From Sanderia malayensis (taxonomy: Eukaryota > Cnidaria > Scyphozoa > Semaeostomeae > Pelagiidae): DNA of 64,000 bases. The DNA is taken from the NCBI GenBank assembly GCA_013076295.1, contig RQOL01000915.1:868001-932000 (forward strand). Reading direction: 5' to 3'. Each line of letters opens with the position of its first letter. Position 1 is the stretch's first letter. Positions 20,936 to 31,700 of this stretch are shown piece after piece. Under the pieces are notes generated by a model that worked only from the letters and a program-made list of their open reading frames with translations, searched no databases and was not told where the DNA came from. A program made the position numbers and the translations under genes.

Positions 20936-22584
20936 TTATTTTAAATGTTGTTCGAAATCGTTATCATCGGAGATGATGCGATGATAGCATAGAGCCTGGC
21001 TATAGATAATGCCTTCTTTGCAATGGGTCGGATGGAAGGATAGTGCATGTAATAATGAGCAAACATCAGTAGGTTTTTTGTAAAGTGAAGTTTGTAGTGT
21101 CCCATTCGGGGTTAAAATGACCATGGTATCAAGAAATGCTATTTTGGTGAACGAAAAGGACATTTCAAATTGGACAGTATCATGTAGACTGTTCATATCA
21201 TGGTAAAATGTGTGTAGGCTTTCCAAGCCGTGGGTCCAAATGGCAAAGATGTCATCTATAAATCGTAGCAAGGTCATTGGCTTTTGGTCAGTGGGGGCTG
21301 TAGATAATATATGAGTTTCTATGTGATCCATAAAAATGTTTGCATAGTTAGGAGCAAATGGTGAGCCCATAGCAGTGCCATGTGTTTGTAAATAGAATTG
21401 GTTAAGAAATTGGAAATAATTCTTTTTCAGAATGAACTCCATGATTTGTTTCATAGATGGTAATGGTATTGGTATCTCAGTGCCATAAAAGGTTTGTATA
21501 GATTGTAAACAGCAATTGATACCCTCATCCTGAGGAATGTTTGTGTAAAGTGATTTTACATCAAATGTGACCAAGATCGAGTTGGGTGGTATTGTACCTT
21601 CCAACAACTTGAGTTTTTGTAGAAAATGTGTAGTATCCTTGATGTAGGACGGAATCTGTCGTACAATTGGTTTGATATAATAATCAATGTACACTGAGAG
21701 GTTTGATGTGGGTGAATTGCAACCAGAGATAATCGGTCTGCCCGGTGTATTAGGTTTGTGTATTTTTGGTAACATGTAAAATATAGGGGTCCTAGCATTA
21801 TTACTAGGGTTAAGGAATGTAAATGTTGGTTCATCAATGACCTTTTTCATATATAAATGAGTAATGAAGGACGAGATATCCAGAATTAGATCATGCATAG
21901 GATTGTGGGGTATTGATATATAGTATTGGCTATTGTTGAGTTGGCGGTATGCTTTTCTTAGGTAATCATCAGTTGACCATATTACTATTTTGCCTCCTTT
22001 GTCAGCAGGTTTGATAATGATGTCACGCATTGATGCAAGTTCACGAAGAGCATTGCGTTCAGCTTCAAAAGGTTTTGTGGGGGACTGATATCACATTGTA
22101 AGTTGGAAATATCATTTTGTACATTATCTACATAGTTGAGAATGCTAATGTTGTCAGGTTCAGGAGGTTGCCATGTTGAGCGAGTTTGTAATGGGAACTT
22201 AGGTGTTGTATGTCTATGTTGAAAATAATGTTTTATAAACAAACGTCGCCTGAAGGCATGAAAGGACGATTTAATTTCGCTAATTGTAACTGGTTTGGGT
22301 GTAGGGATGAACGATAATCCCTTTGAAAGTACATCAATTTGTGTTTGTGTGAGATTATGATTACTCAAATTGTGAATTAGCAGGGAATTGTCAAAATCGT
22401 TTTGGATAGTACAGTGTAGGGATTTTTTCGCAGCATTTTTACGTAAATGGCGTTCACTACGTTTCCTTTTGATGCCAGCCATGCGTTTCAGAGTTCGGAG
22501 TTTCGATGTGTGTACTTGGAGTACGTCATCAGTAGTTTCTATTTTGAACAAAATGAATAGAAGCATATTGGCAGAAAGTTTCAC
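20936..22584 (-). pseudogene. Penelope-like reverse transcriptase, inactivated copy
   Basis: This is nearly the same protein as the intact frame at 29,621-31,576 but broken twice. One A is missing from a run near 22,070, which splits it into frames 22,584-21,985 and 22,030-20,936. A CAA codon of the intact copy reads TAA here, ending the frame at 20,936 about 100 codons early. Conserved features include PADKGGKIVIW, YMLPKIHKPNTPGRP, DVKSLYTNIP, HGTAMGSPFAPNYANIFM and the catalytic LRFIDDIF. Confidence 0.85.
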
Positions 22585-22974
22585 TCAATAAAAATTAGAA
22601 TGTTGTTGTTTCCAGTATTTATATAGAATTAGTAAAAATTTGGCTCATTCTAAAAGTGTATGCTTTATTTTAGAATATAATGAGGAGTATGGCACTCGTT
22701 TTGGATTGGAATGGTCTCATTGTAAACTTTCAAGGATAATGTAACGTTGCAGATATCGCAAAACTGCGAACGTTAGGTGAAACATTATTAAAAAATACTG
22801 AATATCGTAAACGGCAAAGCTCCGTAGGTATAAGGGTATGATGAAAGAGTATAAAATTAGTAACTGAAGATTTGCCGTAGGGTATAGTCTAAAGATACAT
22901 GTAATCGATATTAATTAAGGTAAAAAAACGATAAAATGTTGTAAAGTCAACGGATTTTCAAGAAAATGTAATGA

Positions 22975-23556
22975 TTATTGACGAGGACGTTTATTGCCTC
23001 GTCCGGTAGGTTTTCGATAAGCTAAATTAGTAGAGTAAAGATCATGTGAATAATCACGGGCTAAGTTGTTCAAAAAATCACAAGTATGTTTATCATACAT
23101 GCTAGTTATAGAATCATTGCGAGAGTCCACTAATAATTTTGTGTTAGCGGCCACTTCATCGTGGTGAGCAGAAAGGAGCTCCAATACAGATCGTTGAAAT
23201 GTTTTAGTAATAGTGTTGAGTCTCGATTTAGAGTCCGAGGAGAAAGTTTTATAGTCACGCAAGTGAAGAGCAGGTTGAGTATAATCTGGAAAAATGGTGC
23301 CAGATTGTGAGAGGTGTCTGAAGTGATTGGCCATGCCTTGGTGCTTGAGAATTGTGACTTTGTGTTTGGCAAGGTCTTTGATGAGATTTTTCTGGGCAGG
23401 TGTGAGGTTTCTTTCTGTCGGTGTAGTTGATTCTAATTGCTCGCCTTGCAGTAGAGCATCAATATCGTCATGTACTTCATGCTCTTGTTCGTCAGGAGTA
23501 CGAAATCGAGTTTGTGAGGCGAAAAATATCATCCTGAGATGAACGCTCAGTATCAC
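22975..23556 (-). CDS. ORF1 of the Penelope-like element (main exon)
   Basis: About 190 codons end at 22,975 with a basic C-terminus (YRKPTGRGNKRPRQ). The protein is polar and helical-looking, with LTPAQKNLIKDLAKH and a stretch of heptad-like leucines; I recognise no catalytic domain. A 5' exon seems to lie further upstream: minus-strand MASPSSPN at about 28,321-28,298 joins across the P-like insertion to RAKRSRE and a GTAAGT donor near 23,693, with a TTTCAG acceptor near 23,573. The joined frame hits a stop soon after the acceptor, so a small frameshift exists near 23,500-23,540. The role is unknown, perhaps RNA binding. Confidence 0.5.
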   Translation of the reverse strand: MILSVHLRMIFFASQTRFRTPDEQEHEVHDDIDALLQGEQLESTTPTERNLTPAQKNLIKDLAKHKVTILKHQGMANHFRHLSQSGTIFPDYTQPALHLRDYKTFSSDSKSRLNTITKTFQRSVLELLSAHHDEVAANTKLLVDSRNDSITSMYDKHTCDFLNNLARDYSHDLYSTNLAYRKPTGRGNKRPRQ

Positions 23557-23721
23557 AGATGTCAGAGACTGAAATACGCATATGTATATGTATAAGTATA
23601 TGTGACTGTTAAAGTCGAGTGTTTGTGTAACAGTAATAAAGGCAGATAAAAGCAGAGACAGGATATAAATACATGATAGAATGTGGACTTACGTTCACGA
23701 GATCTTTTTGCTCTGTTTGGA

Positions 23722-23768
23722 CATAGTCATAAGAAAAAGATAGTCTGGAAACGGACAATCGGCTATTG
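23722..23768 (+). repeat. Left 47-bp terminal inverted repeat of the P-like transposon
   Basis: It is identical base for base to the reverse complement of 28,251-28,297. It starts CATAGTCATAAG and ends CGGCTATTG, and is preceded by the direct repeat GTTTGGA at 23,715-23,721. Confidence 0.95.
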
Positions 23769-23845
23769 AATTCAGCTATTGTTCTCTTTCCAATGTTGAT
23801 GTAAGCTCGTACCCAGTTTCCTACGTGCACACTGAAATCGAAAAC

Positions 23846-25029
23846 ATGGCGTATGCTGGTGCTGGTGGCGAAGAATTTTTCTTTGGTGATGATTTGGATG
23901 CTGTTTTGGCGCTTCTCGATGAAGATTTACCAGCGGAAAGTGATCCATTTGATGCAGATTTAAATGTTTTAATGGAAGAGATCGACTCTACTCCGCCTGC
24001 TGGAGGATTTTCATGTGAGAAGTGTGGCAAAATTTGCAAAACAAAACGAGGATTGACCCGGCACACAAACACAAAACATATTGATGTTCGGCCAGACGTC
24101 GAATCTTCTGCTGGCTCCAAACGTAGAACACCAGAACAAATGCTCCATCCACTGTCTTTCAAGAAGTTTATTGAAATCAGTGCTGCTAAGTTGGCTTCTG
24201 ATGAGTGTTACTCAGACAAACTGCGTGCCGAGTTCTCTGACTACAAAATCAGTTTTGATGATGTAGCCTTTTCCTATCAGTATGTCAGAGATGTAATTGG
24301 TAGTTTCAAGGGAAATGCTGAAAAATTCTACCCTGATTTTTATAGGTGTGTTTCCTCTGAGGAAATAGTGTTTAAGAACCTTTCTCGGAGGGGCTCTATC
24401 ATCTTGGGGTTTGAAATGGCAAATCATGTTTTGGCACATCTAACTGGTGCAATTGTCAAAGAGGGTGATGTTGCTTTCAGTCATCCTATCTCCTTTTCAT
24501 CAAAAGAAGTCAACATCATTCAATACCTGAGTGGTTATGTTTTTGGCACTGTTTATCGACGTATCAGACAATCAAATGCCACCAGAAGTATGCTTGGGGT
24601 TCAAAGTTTGAGCATTTTACTCGCTGGAAAATCAGCTTTGGAAATGGAAAGCAGCTTGTCTGAAAAAAACATATTTACAAATGCAAAGAATAGAGGGGGG
24701 CTTTGGACTGTTACATCAGAGGTATTTGAAATTTTTTCTCTTGTTGAAACAAAATTTCGGCAGTTCACAAATAAAATGAGCAAAATAATTGATAGCAACC
24801 AGATGGTATCTGATTTACTGGAAAATCCGATTGTCTTGGCAAATTATAAAAGGCTATGCAATCATTGAATTTGCTGGAACATATGATCATGTTGTATGTC
24901 CGTGTCAGAACTTTTTCATATGTTAAGGATCAGGTTGAAGTGCACAATATCCAATCAAAAAAGAAGAAAGCAAGATCACTTCGTACAGAAATAAAAAAAG
25001 CAACTGGCAGTCTGGACCAAGGACATTAA
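23846..25029 (+). CDS. C2H2 zinc-finger accessory protein of the P-like transposon
   Basis: The likely start is the ATG at 23,846 (MAYAGAGG). An acidic first 55 residues is followed by one C2H2 finger with C-x2-C-x12-H-x4-H spacing (CEKCGKICKTKRGLTRH) at about residues 57-78, then about 260 residues without a domain I recognise (SGYVFGTVYRRIRQ among the conserved-looking text). The frame closes at 24,868, but the next frame continues with LLEHMIMLYVRVRTFSYVKD and a lysine-rich KKKKARSLRTEIKK to a stop at about 25,029, so a 1-base shift near 24,855 probably cuts off the true C-terminus. It converges on the transposase gene. The role is unknown; DNA binding or regulation of transposition is inference. 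Confidence 0.7.
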
Positions 25030-25409
25030 AAACATGCCAAAGCTATTATCTGTGAAGTCCTTTTGCACATTTTGATTGGATACGATGATGATTTTATTTT
25101 TTTATACTGTAATATGTGGGCCATACCCTTTTTTGTGTTTTAGTTGCAGCACCAGTTCATCGCTTAACCAGGAATTTTAGGTTTGTTGTATTTTCAAGAA
25201 AAATGATCCACACTACCTAAGAAAGTGAAGATCCTCATCTGCCAAAAACACAGTTTTATCCACCAATATTAAAGCCTAAGAAGGCCTGAAATACATACAG
25301 TATATATAGAATAAATAGATTTTAGAATTATCTTATATGAAATTTGTTTTAATTCCTGCCTGATCAGTTTCTTATTTAACAATTGTAGTTTCTTACATGT
25401 ACAGGGTTT

Positions 25410-28124
25410 CTACTGTGCAGCTTTCTTGTTACTTCTTGCGCGGCAGGGGACTGTTTCAACATCAATTTTCGCAATTTCAGGATCGTCATTGCGACAATTT
25501 CCAGTGATTGGTCGAAACAATTTGGTTGTGCGGATTGTGTTGTCGTTGTAGCCTACATCACGCAGTGATGGGTTGTCTTTGCGGTGACCAAGTGATCTTT
25601 GACGTCCAAAATAATTTTCCAGTGGATCTTGACAGAATCTTTCTGTTAAAATGTATGGAACCCCTTGACAGAGCAGATACTGAACAAGCTCAATGGAAGA
25701 GTGGACAGTGATCTTTACACCCTCATAGGTTTGCCAAGAAATGAACATATTTCCTCTGTCATGGTCAGAAAACTCACCAGGCCGAGCATCAACTGAATCT
25801 TTCCAATCAGCAAGGTATTTGAGAAATACGCCAGTCAACCATGTGAAGCGTTCATCATGTTCAGACTGATAGGGCTGCAAAAATGGCTTGGCTTTTCGGA
25901 CAGACTCAGAAGTGTTCCTAACATTCAAGCAGTCAAAGAACTTATCAAACATCTGACAATAAAGAGCAGTAGCACCTGCCTCAGGTGGGCCAAATGTTTG
26001 AAGAGCCTGAGACACTGATTCACTTAGAACCTGAGCTGCAAGTCTGACATTCATGACAGAAAAGCTTGACAAATTAATGTGATCATTTGTCAGTTTTGGA
26101 ACCAGATGTAACCCACAATCCAAATCATCATGGAACAGTTTGGAGATGTGATTCCAAGTCAATAAATCCCCATTATTCCACATACCTCTGGTACATGATC
26201 CAGCAAAAGAGTTGCGAAGACAATTACGTGCAGTTTTCAGCAAATGAGGAACATCTGAGAGAAAGTAGATGTATCTTTCTTCCTCAGCCATGACATTACG
26301 TGTGCGGTAGACAACATCTACATCTGCATTTATATCCTCCACACGGGTCATATGTAAATGCATCCGATACATACTTCTGTTTGCAGATGCACCATCACTT
26401 GTTACACCAACAACTTTCACACCACACTTATCTTCAAGTATACCAACTGCTTTCCAAAATAATGGGAAAAGTTGAGTTGACTTTGCATTGGTTGTGGCAA
26501 AATTGGCAAAAGAAAAGTTCAAAGGGTTGACGATGCTCCTCAACAAAAAAACCAAGACATGAGATGCCAATTCATTTGACTTCTTCAAAGTGGCAAAATT
26601 AAGCTCTGGATCACCCAAATTAACAAAACCAATTAGATCCCCAGTATGTTTGTCCCAAACAAGATCTTCTTTGATTTTCATCTCATCCAATAGCAAGATA
26701 CCATATTTTTCAATGTCCTGGAACTGAGACATGATAGAAGATAACTCTTGGATAACATCTTTGTTGAAACCTTGTTTTGGGCGAATATAATTTTTATAGT
26801 CTCGGAGACGTCTGCGACTTGGCAATACCACAAACCCACTGTTTGTTTTTTCATCAAATCGAATCTCATCATAAACAGCTGGAGATTTAGCAGCCAGACC
26901 CAAACAGTATCGGATGATCATAGGATGATAGCGAACATTGGTTTTTGAAGAAGAGAGATACTTTTGTTGTTCTTCCCAGAAGAGCTTCATGAAAGGAGGA
27001 ATTTTGGTTTCATCAGTACCAGACATGATGGAAATGAAATCATTGCTTAGTTTGTTGTCAACTTTGAGAGAATTTTGAGAAATTTCTTCTTGCATGATGA
27101 TGATTTCCTCTTTCAATTTCTTGTTTTCAAAACGATAATTTTGCAGAGTGAGTTTTACACGCTCTGAAGATGTTGATGAAATGGGTGCTTTTAATTTAGC
27201 TGGAAGAGTCAAGTTGTTCCTTTTCCTTTTCAAACTCTGTTTCTCCCTTGATTCTATGATTATGCATTCAGCACATTTTTCGGAAGATTGGGGAATCAAA
27301 AGAAGACAAGAAGGAGGACGATACCATTTGCTTTGATGAAGTGGATTTTCCGCTGTACTGTCATACAACTTGGGCACAGAGTGCTCAATGCAACCACCAA
27401 TAAACTGATTTGGTAAACCAGGACAAATTTGCAAAGCTGTTGTTAATTTGATCAAGTTGGATATTGTAATGTATTTCACAGAACGTTGATTTGCAGTATA
27501 CAAAGCATGAGTAGCAGGAAGACTCCACAGCAGCATACGAACAGTGAAAGAAAGATCTTCTTCAACATGAATTTCATACTTGGGTACCATATGAACTTGA
27601 TCAGCAAAAGAGAATGAAAGAATGTTACTCACATCATTAGATGTATTCCAACCAGTAAGCTTGAGAGTGTTGGCACGAGTTGAAAATTCATGAAAGGACT
27701 GGTAGCATTCAACTGGTTGATCAACTAGGCCCACTGGCTCTGAATAACTTGCATGCAAAGATTTTTTTTCCAAGATAGCATCTGCTGATTTGCGAGGTTT
27801 GACCGCAGAAGACGAGGAAGGAATACTTTTAATAGGAAGATTTAGAGTGGGAATAACACCAGGAACCAACGTGCATTTACTGCCGTGGCGATGGTACTGA
27901 TCCTCAGCAAAATGACGCTGGCAAATAAACAACTTTTTGTTATTAATTCGAGCTCTCAATGGACCATCGATGACTCTATCTTTCGTTATAACGTCAATAA
28001 GCTTCTGTCTCCAATTTGTTTCAAACTTTCCTTCGCCAGATGGAACTTTAAATAACGATATACCTTTATATTGAGATCTTCTTGAAACTGAACAGCCGTA
28101 GATTGAACAATTATCACCTGGCAT
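25410..28124 (-). CDS. THAP-domain P-element-type transposase
   Basis: The best start is the ATG at 28,124 (MPGDNCSIYGC), because the THAP domain normally begins there; an upstream in-frame ATG at 28,253 would only add hydrophobic residues from the terminal repeat region. That gives 904 residues. THAP zinc finger: C6, C11, W38, C68-x2-H71 and the closing VIPTLNLP. Then a basic linker, a leucine-rich coiled coil (about 320-350), and an RNase H-like core with LLDEMKI (first Asp about 480) and VTSDGASANRSMYRMH (second Asp about 577) around the P-type insertion. The C-terminal CQDPLENYFGRQR matches the P/THAP9 family. The frame is uninterrupted over the whole length. It should bind the terminal repeats and cut and join DNA in the nucleus. 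Confidence 0.9.
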   Translation of the reverse strand: MPGDNCSIYGCSVSRRSQYKGISLFKVPSGEGKFETNWRQKLIDVITKDRVIDGPLRARINNKKLFICQRHFAEDQYHRHGSKCTLVPGVIPTLNLPIKSIPSSSSAVKPRKSADAILEKKSLHASYSEPVGLVDQPVECYQSFHEFSTRANTLKLTGWNTSNDVSNILSFSFADQVHMVPKYEIHVEEDLSFTVRMLLWSLPATHALYTANQRSVKYITISNLIKLTTALQICPGLPNQFIGGCIEHSVPKLYDSTAENPLHQSKWYRPPSCLLLIPQSSEKCAECIIIESREKQSLKRKRNNLTLPAKLKAPISSTSSERVKLTLQNYRFENKKLKEEIIIMQEEISQNSLKVDNKLSNDFISIMSGTDETKIPPFMKLFWEEQQKYLSSSKTNVRYHPMIIRYCLGLAAKSPAVYDEIRFDEKTNSGFVVLPSRRRLRDYKNYIRPKQGFNKDVIQELSSIMSQFQDIEKYGILLLDEMKIKEDLVWDKHTGDLIGFVNLGDPELNFATLKKSNELASHVLVFLLRSIVNPLNFSFANFATTNAKSTQLFPLFWKAVGILEDKCGVKVVGVTSDGASANRSMYRMHLHMTRVEDINADVDVVYRTRNVMAEEERYIYFLSDVPHLLKTARNCLRNSFAGSCTRGMWNNGDLLTWNHISKLFHDDLDCGLHLVPKLTNDHINLSSFSVMNVRLAAQVLSESVSQALQTFGPPEAGATALYCQMFDKFFDCLNVRNTSESVRKAKPFLQPYQSEHDERFTWLTGVFLKYLADWKDSVDARPGEFSDHDRGNMFISWQTYEGVKITVHSSIELVQYLLCQGVPYILTERFCQDPLENYFGRQRSLGHRKDNPSLRDVGYNDNTIRTTKLFRPITGNCRNDDPEIAKIDVETVPCRARSNKKAAQ

Positions 28125-28250
28125 TTCCACGAAAAAATTAAAAAAGACTGGCAAGCACAATGTAACACACTGCAGTGAGAAGAACGGCCTAAAATTGCGT
28201 GCACGTAAGAAACTGGGTACTAGTCTTAATTTCTTAACAAAAAGATAGAA

Positions 28251-28297
28251 CAATAGCCGATTGTCCGTTTCCAGACTATCTTTTTCTTATGACTATG
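28251..28297 (-). repeat. Right 47-bp terminal inverted repeat of the P-like transposon
   Basis: Perfect inverted copy of 23,722-23,768, followed by GTTTGGA at 28,298-28,304. Confidence 0.95.
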
Positions 28298-28770
28298 GTT
28301 TGGAGAGGAAGGAGAAGCCATGTTGATTGTAGTTGGTGTGAAGTTGAAGCTGTAGAAAAGTTCAGGTCTGTCCAAGTAGAAGTTATTGTGAGAATGAGCA
28401 AGGAACAAGGTGCGTAATTTGTATTTGAAAACTTCGAGCAAGCAAGAAAGCGTGTCAGAAGGTGCATCAGTAACTTGATGAGCAGTCAACTATGTCATTG
28501 TGAATAGTGTAAATCTGTAAAGCTTGTATGTGTGTGGTGGTGATAACGTATAGCATAGTAGGTATGTGGACTTGTGCCAAGGCTAAAAAAGCTATGGAAT
28601 TAAGAAGCGATTTCGGGGAGTGTTTAGCCCGAGATGTATCGAAGTAAATGCCAATTAGGTATACTCAGCCTCGAATAGAGATGTGAGATGTAGGTAGGCG
28701 CCAATGACGTATTGTACCCAAAGTCAAACAAAGCGATCACAAAAGGATCTTGCTTTCCCTAGTGAGTCAA
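28298..28770 (-). other. 5' region of the longer Penelope-like copy
   Basis: This is the part of the element cut off by the P-like transposon. It includes the probable ORF1 start (MASPSSPN, about 28,321) and an untranslated leader. It ends at the junction with the 3' end of the upstream tandem copy at 28,770/28,771. Confidence 0.55.
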
Positions 28771-31700
28771 ATGTGTATTTTTAAATGATATAAGGTAAAT
28801 AAAAGGTAAAAATGATAACATTTGTAAATAAGAAAAAATGTACAGGGTAGTCGCAGCAATGCAGGACAATAGGCAACAATACACATCAGCGATATAGAGG
28901 TGGTGGCGATGTCTAGTAAGTGTCATTATCATCATAATCATCATCAGTCCCGTGATGGAGATAGTAAATGTAAGGGACGCAAGTAGTGGTAGAATACGGC
29001 AAAGATAAATATTTCAGTTATGATAACCATCAGAAATGATTGAATTCAAAAGGGGGCGTAGAAGAAAACCGAGTAAGGTCAAAGAGAGATTGGGTTCATT
29101 TGAGGATCAGTATGGTAAAGAAAAAAGTTGTGTGTGCGAATCGCCAGCTATCAACCTGGATCAGCGTTTCGGGGGTTTAATGACAGTACGCTTTTATGAT
29201 CACAGGCCCCCCAGCACCCCGAAGGGCACCATCGCACAAGATAATGAATGCAGAAGTTAGAGACAATGGGAAAAACAAGGCGCGTACAGCTGATCAGCTA
29301 AAGAAGACAAGTATCGGAATTCAAAAGCGCTATGAATATGTGGGGCATAGCGATCAATGTAAAGTAGAACCGCAAAAATAAAATGAATTCATAGTGCAAA
29401 GATTTCGAAGTGAAGGATATTTAGTGTTTTTGGATACATGTTCAAGTTGTAATTGGAAAAAAATAATTATGATTATGATGTATGCTGCATAACAGCAACA
29501 ACAATAACAATAGAAAACGTAATAACAACAACAACAACAATGTCGGCTGTTAGGCCAAATAGAAAGTATGAAATATTAAATGTGAAATTATCACACAAAG
29601 ATGCCCACGATTTTGACTGTTTATAGTTTGAGGTTAGTCCTGACCAAAATGTCTTTTATGTTTTTGTTTCGTTTAAATGCCAGGATGGGTGTTGTATCCG
29701 AAATGTTATGTAGATCGGTATCCTCTTGAATATGGTGCCAGTGTCTTCGTAACACTGCTCCGAGGCCCATGGTATTAGAATCGTATCGTACCACGAAGGG
29801 TAATTTGGTACCATGTTGAGACTCAGTGGGTTTTAGTAAATCGTCCTGTGATAATGGATGTACCTTGTTGAAGATGTCGCTTATGAGGCCAATGTTATAA
29901 CCTTGTTTAACAAGTGTAATTTGCAGTTGTTTTAAATGTTGTTCGAAATCGTTATCATCGGAGATGATGCGACGATAGCGTAGAGCCTGGCTATAGATAA
30001 TGCCTTCTTTGCAATGGGTCGGATGGAAGGATAGTGCATGTAATAATGAGCAAACATCAGTAGGTTTTTTGTAAAGTGAAGTTTGTAGTGTCCCATTCGG
30101 GGTTAAAATGACCATGGTATCAAGAAATGCTATTTTGGTGAACGAAAAGGACATTTCAAATTGGATAGTATCATGTAGACTGTTCATATCATGGTAAAAT
30201 GTGTGTAGGCTTTCCAAGCCGTGGGTCCAAATGGCAAAGATGTCATCTATAAATCGTAGCAAGGTCATTGGCTTTTGGTCAGTGGGGGCTGTAGATAATA
30301 TATGAGTTTCTATGTGATCCATAAAAATGTTTGCATAGTTAGGAGCAAATGGTGAGCCCATAGCAGTGCCATGTGTTTGTAAGTAGAATTGGTTAAGAAA
30401 TTGGAAATAATTCTTTTTCAGAATGAACTCCATGATTTGTTTCATAGATGGTAATGGTATTGGTATCTCAGTGCCATAAAAGGTTTGTATAGATTGTAAA
30501 CAGCAATTGATACCCTCATCCTGAGGAATGTTTGTGTAAAGTGATTTTACATCAAATGGGACCAAGATCGAGTTGGGTGGTATTGTACCTTCCAACAACT
30601 TGAGTTTTTGTAGAAAATGTGTAGTATCCTTGATGTAGGACGGAATCTGTCGTACAATTGGTTTTATATAATAATCAATGTACACTGAGAGGTTTGAGGT
30701 GGGTGAATTGCAACCAGAGATAATCAGTCTGCCCGGTGTATTAGGTTTGTGTATTTTTGGTAACATGTAAAATATAGGGGTCCTAGCATTATTACTAGGG
30801 TTAAGGAATGTAAATGTTGGTTCATCAATGACCTTTTTCATATATAAATGAGTAATGAAGGACGAGATATCCAGAATTAGATCATGCATAGGGTTGTGGG
30901 GTATTGATATATAGTATTGGCTATTGTTGTGTTGGCGGTATGCTTCTCTTAGGTAATCATCAGTTGACCATATTACTATTTTGCCTCCTTTGTCAGCAGG
31001 TTTGATAATGATGTCACGCATTGATGCAAGTTCACGAAGAGCATTGCGTTCAGCTTCAAAAAGGTTTTGTGGGGGACTGATATCACATTGTAAGTTGGAA
31101 ATATCATTTTGTACATTATCTACATAGTTGAGAATGCTAATGTTGTCAGGTTCAGGAGGTTGCCATGTTGAGCGAGTTTGTAATGGGAACTTAGGTGTTG
31201 TATGTCTATGTTGAAAATAATGTTTTATAAACAAACGTCGCCTGAAGGCATGAAAGGACGATTTAATTTCGCTAATTGTAACTGGTTTGGGTGTAGGGAT
31301 GAACGATAATCCCTTTGAAAGTACATCAATTTGTGTTTGTGTGAGATTATGATTACTCAAATTGTGAATTAGCAGGGAATTGTCAAAATCGTTTTGGATA
31401 GTACGGTGTAGGGATTTTTTCGCAGCATTTTTACGTAAATGGCGTTCACTACGTTTCCTTTTGATGCCAGCCATGCGTTTCAGAGTTCGGAGTTTCGATG
31501 TGTGTACTTGGAGTACGTCATCAGTAGTTTCTATTTTGAACAAAATGAATAGAAGCATATTGGCAGAAAGTTTCACTCAATAAAAATTAGAATGTTGTTG
31601 TTTCCAGTATTTATATAGAATTAGTAAAAATTTGGCTCATTCTAAAAGTGTATGCTTTATTTTAGAATATAATGAGGAGTATGGCACTCGTTTTGGATTG

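Larger units (their letters stand above)
23722..28297. mobile_element. P-superfamily DNA transposon with two convergent genes
   Basis: The element is bounded by perfect 47-bp terminal inverted repeats (23,722-23,768 and 28,251-28,297) that begin CATAG, as Drosophila P ends begin CAT. A direct repeat GTTTGGA flanks both sides (8 bp with one mismatch), matching the 8-bp duplication of P elements. A second, 22-bp subterminal inverted repeat lies at 23,809-23,830 and 28,199-28,220 with one mismatch. Inside are a THAP transposase gene (minus) and a C2H2 zinc-finger gene (plus), converging near 25.0-25.4 kb. The element sits in the 5' exon of a Penelope-like ORF1. Confidence 0.9.
19781..28770 (-). 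mobile_element. Penelope-like retroelement, longer copy (split by a P-like transposon)
   Basis: Reading on the minus strand, the element runs from about 28,770 to 28,298, is interrupted by the P-like transposon (23,722-28,297), and resumes from 23,721 to 19,781. It carries ORF1 (22,975-23,556, plus a short 5' exon beyond the insert), then the reverse transcriptase frame and an AT-rich 3' region with CAA-type simple repeats. The 3' 3,020 bp (19,781-22,800) is matched by the shorter copy at 28,771-31,792, which lies immediately upstream in the same orientation. Head-to-tail partial copies are characteristic of Penelope-like elements. Confidence 0.75.
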
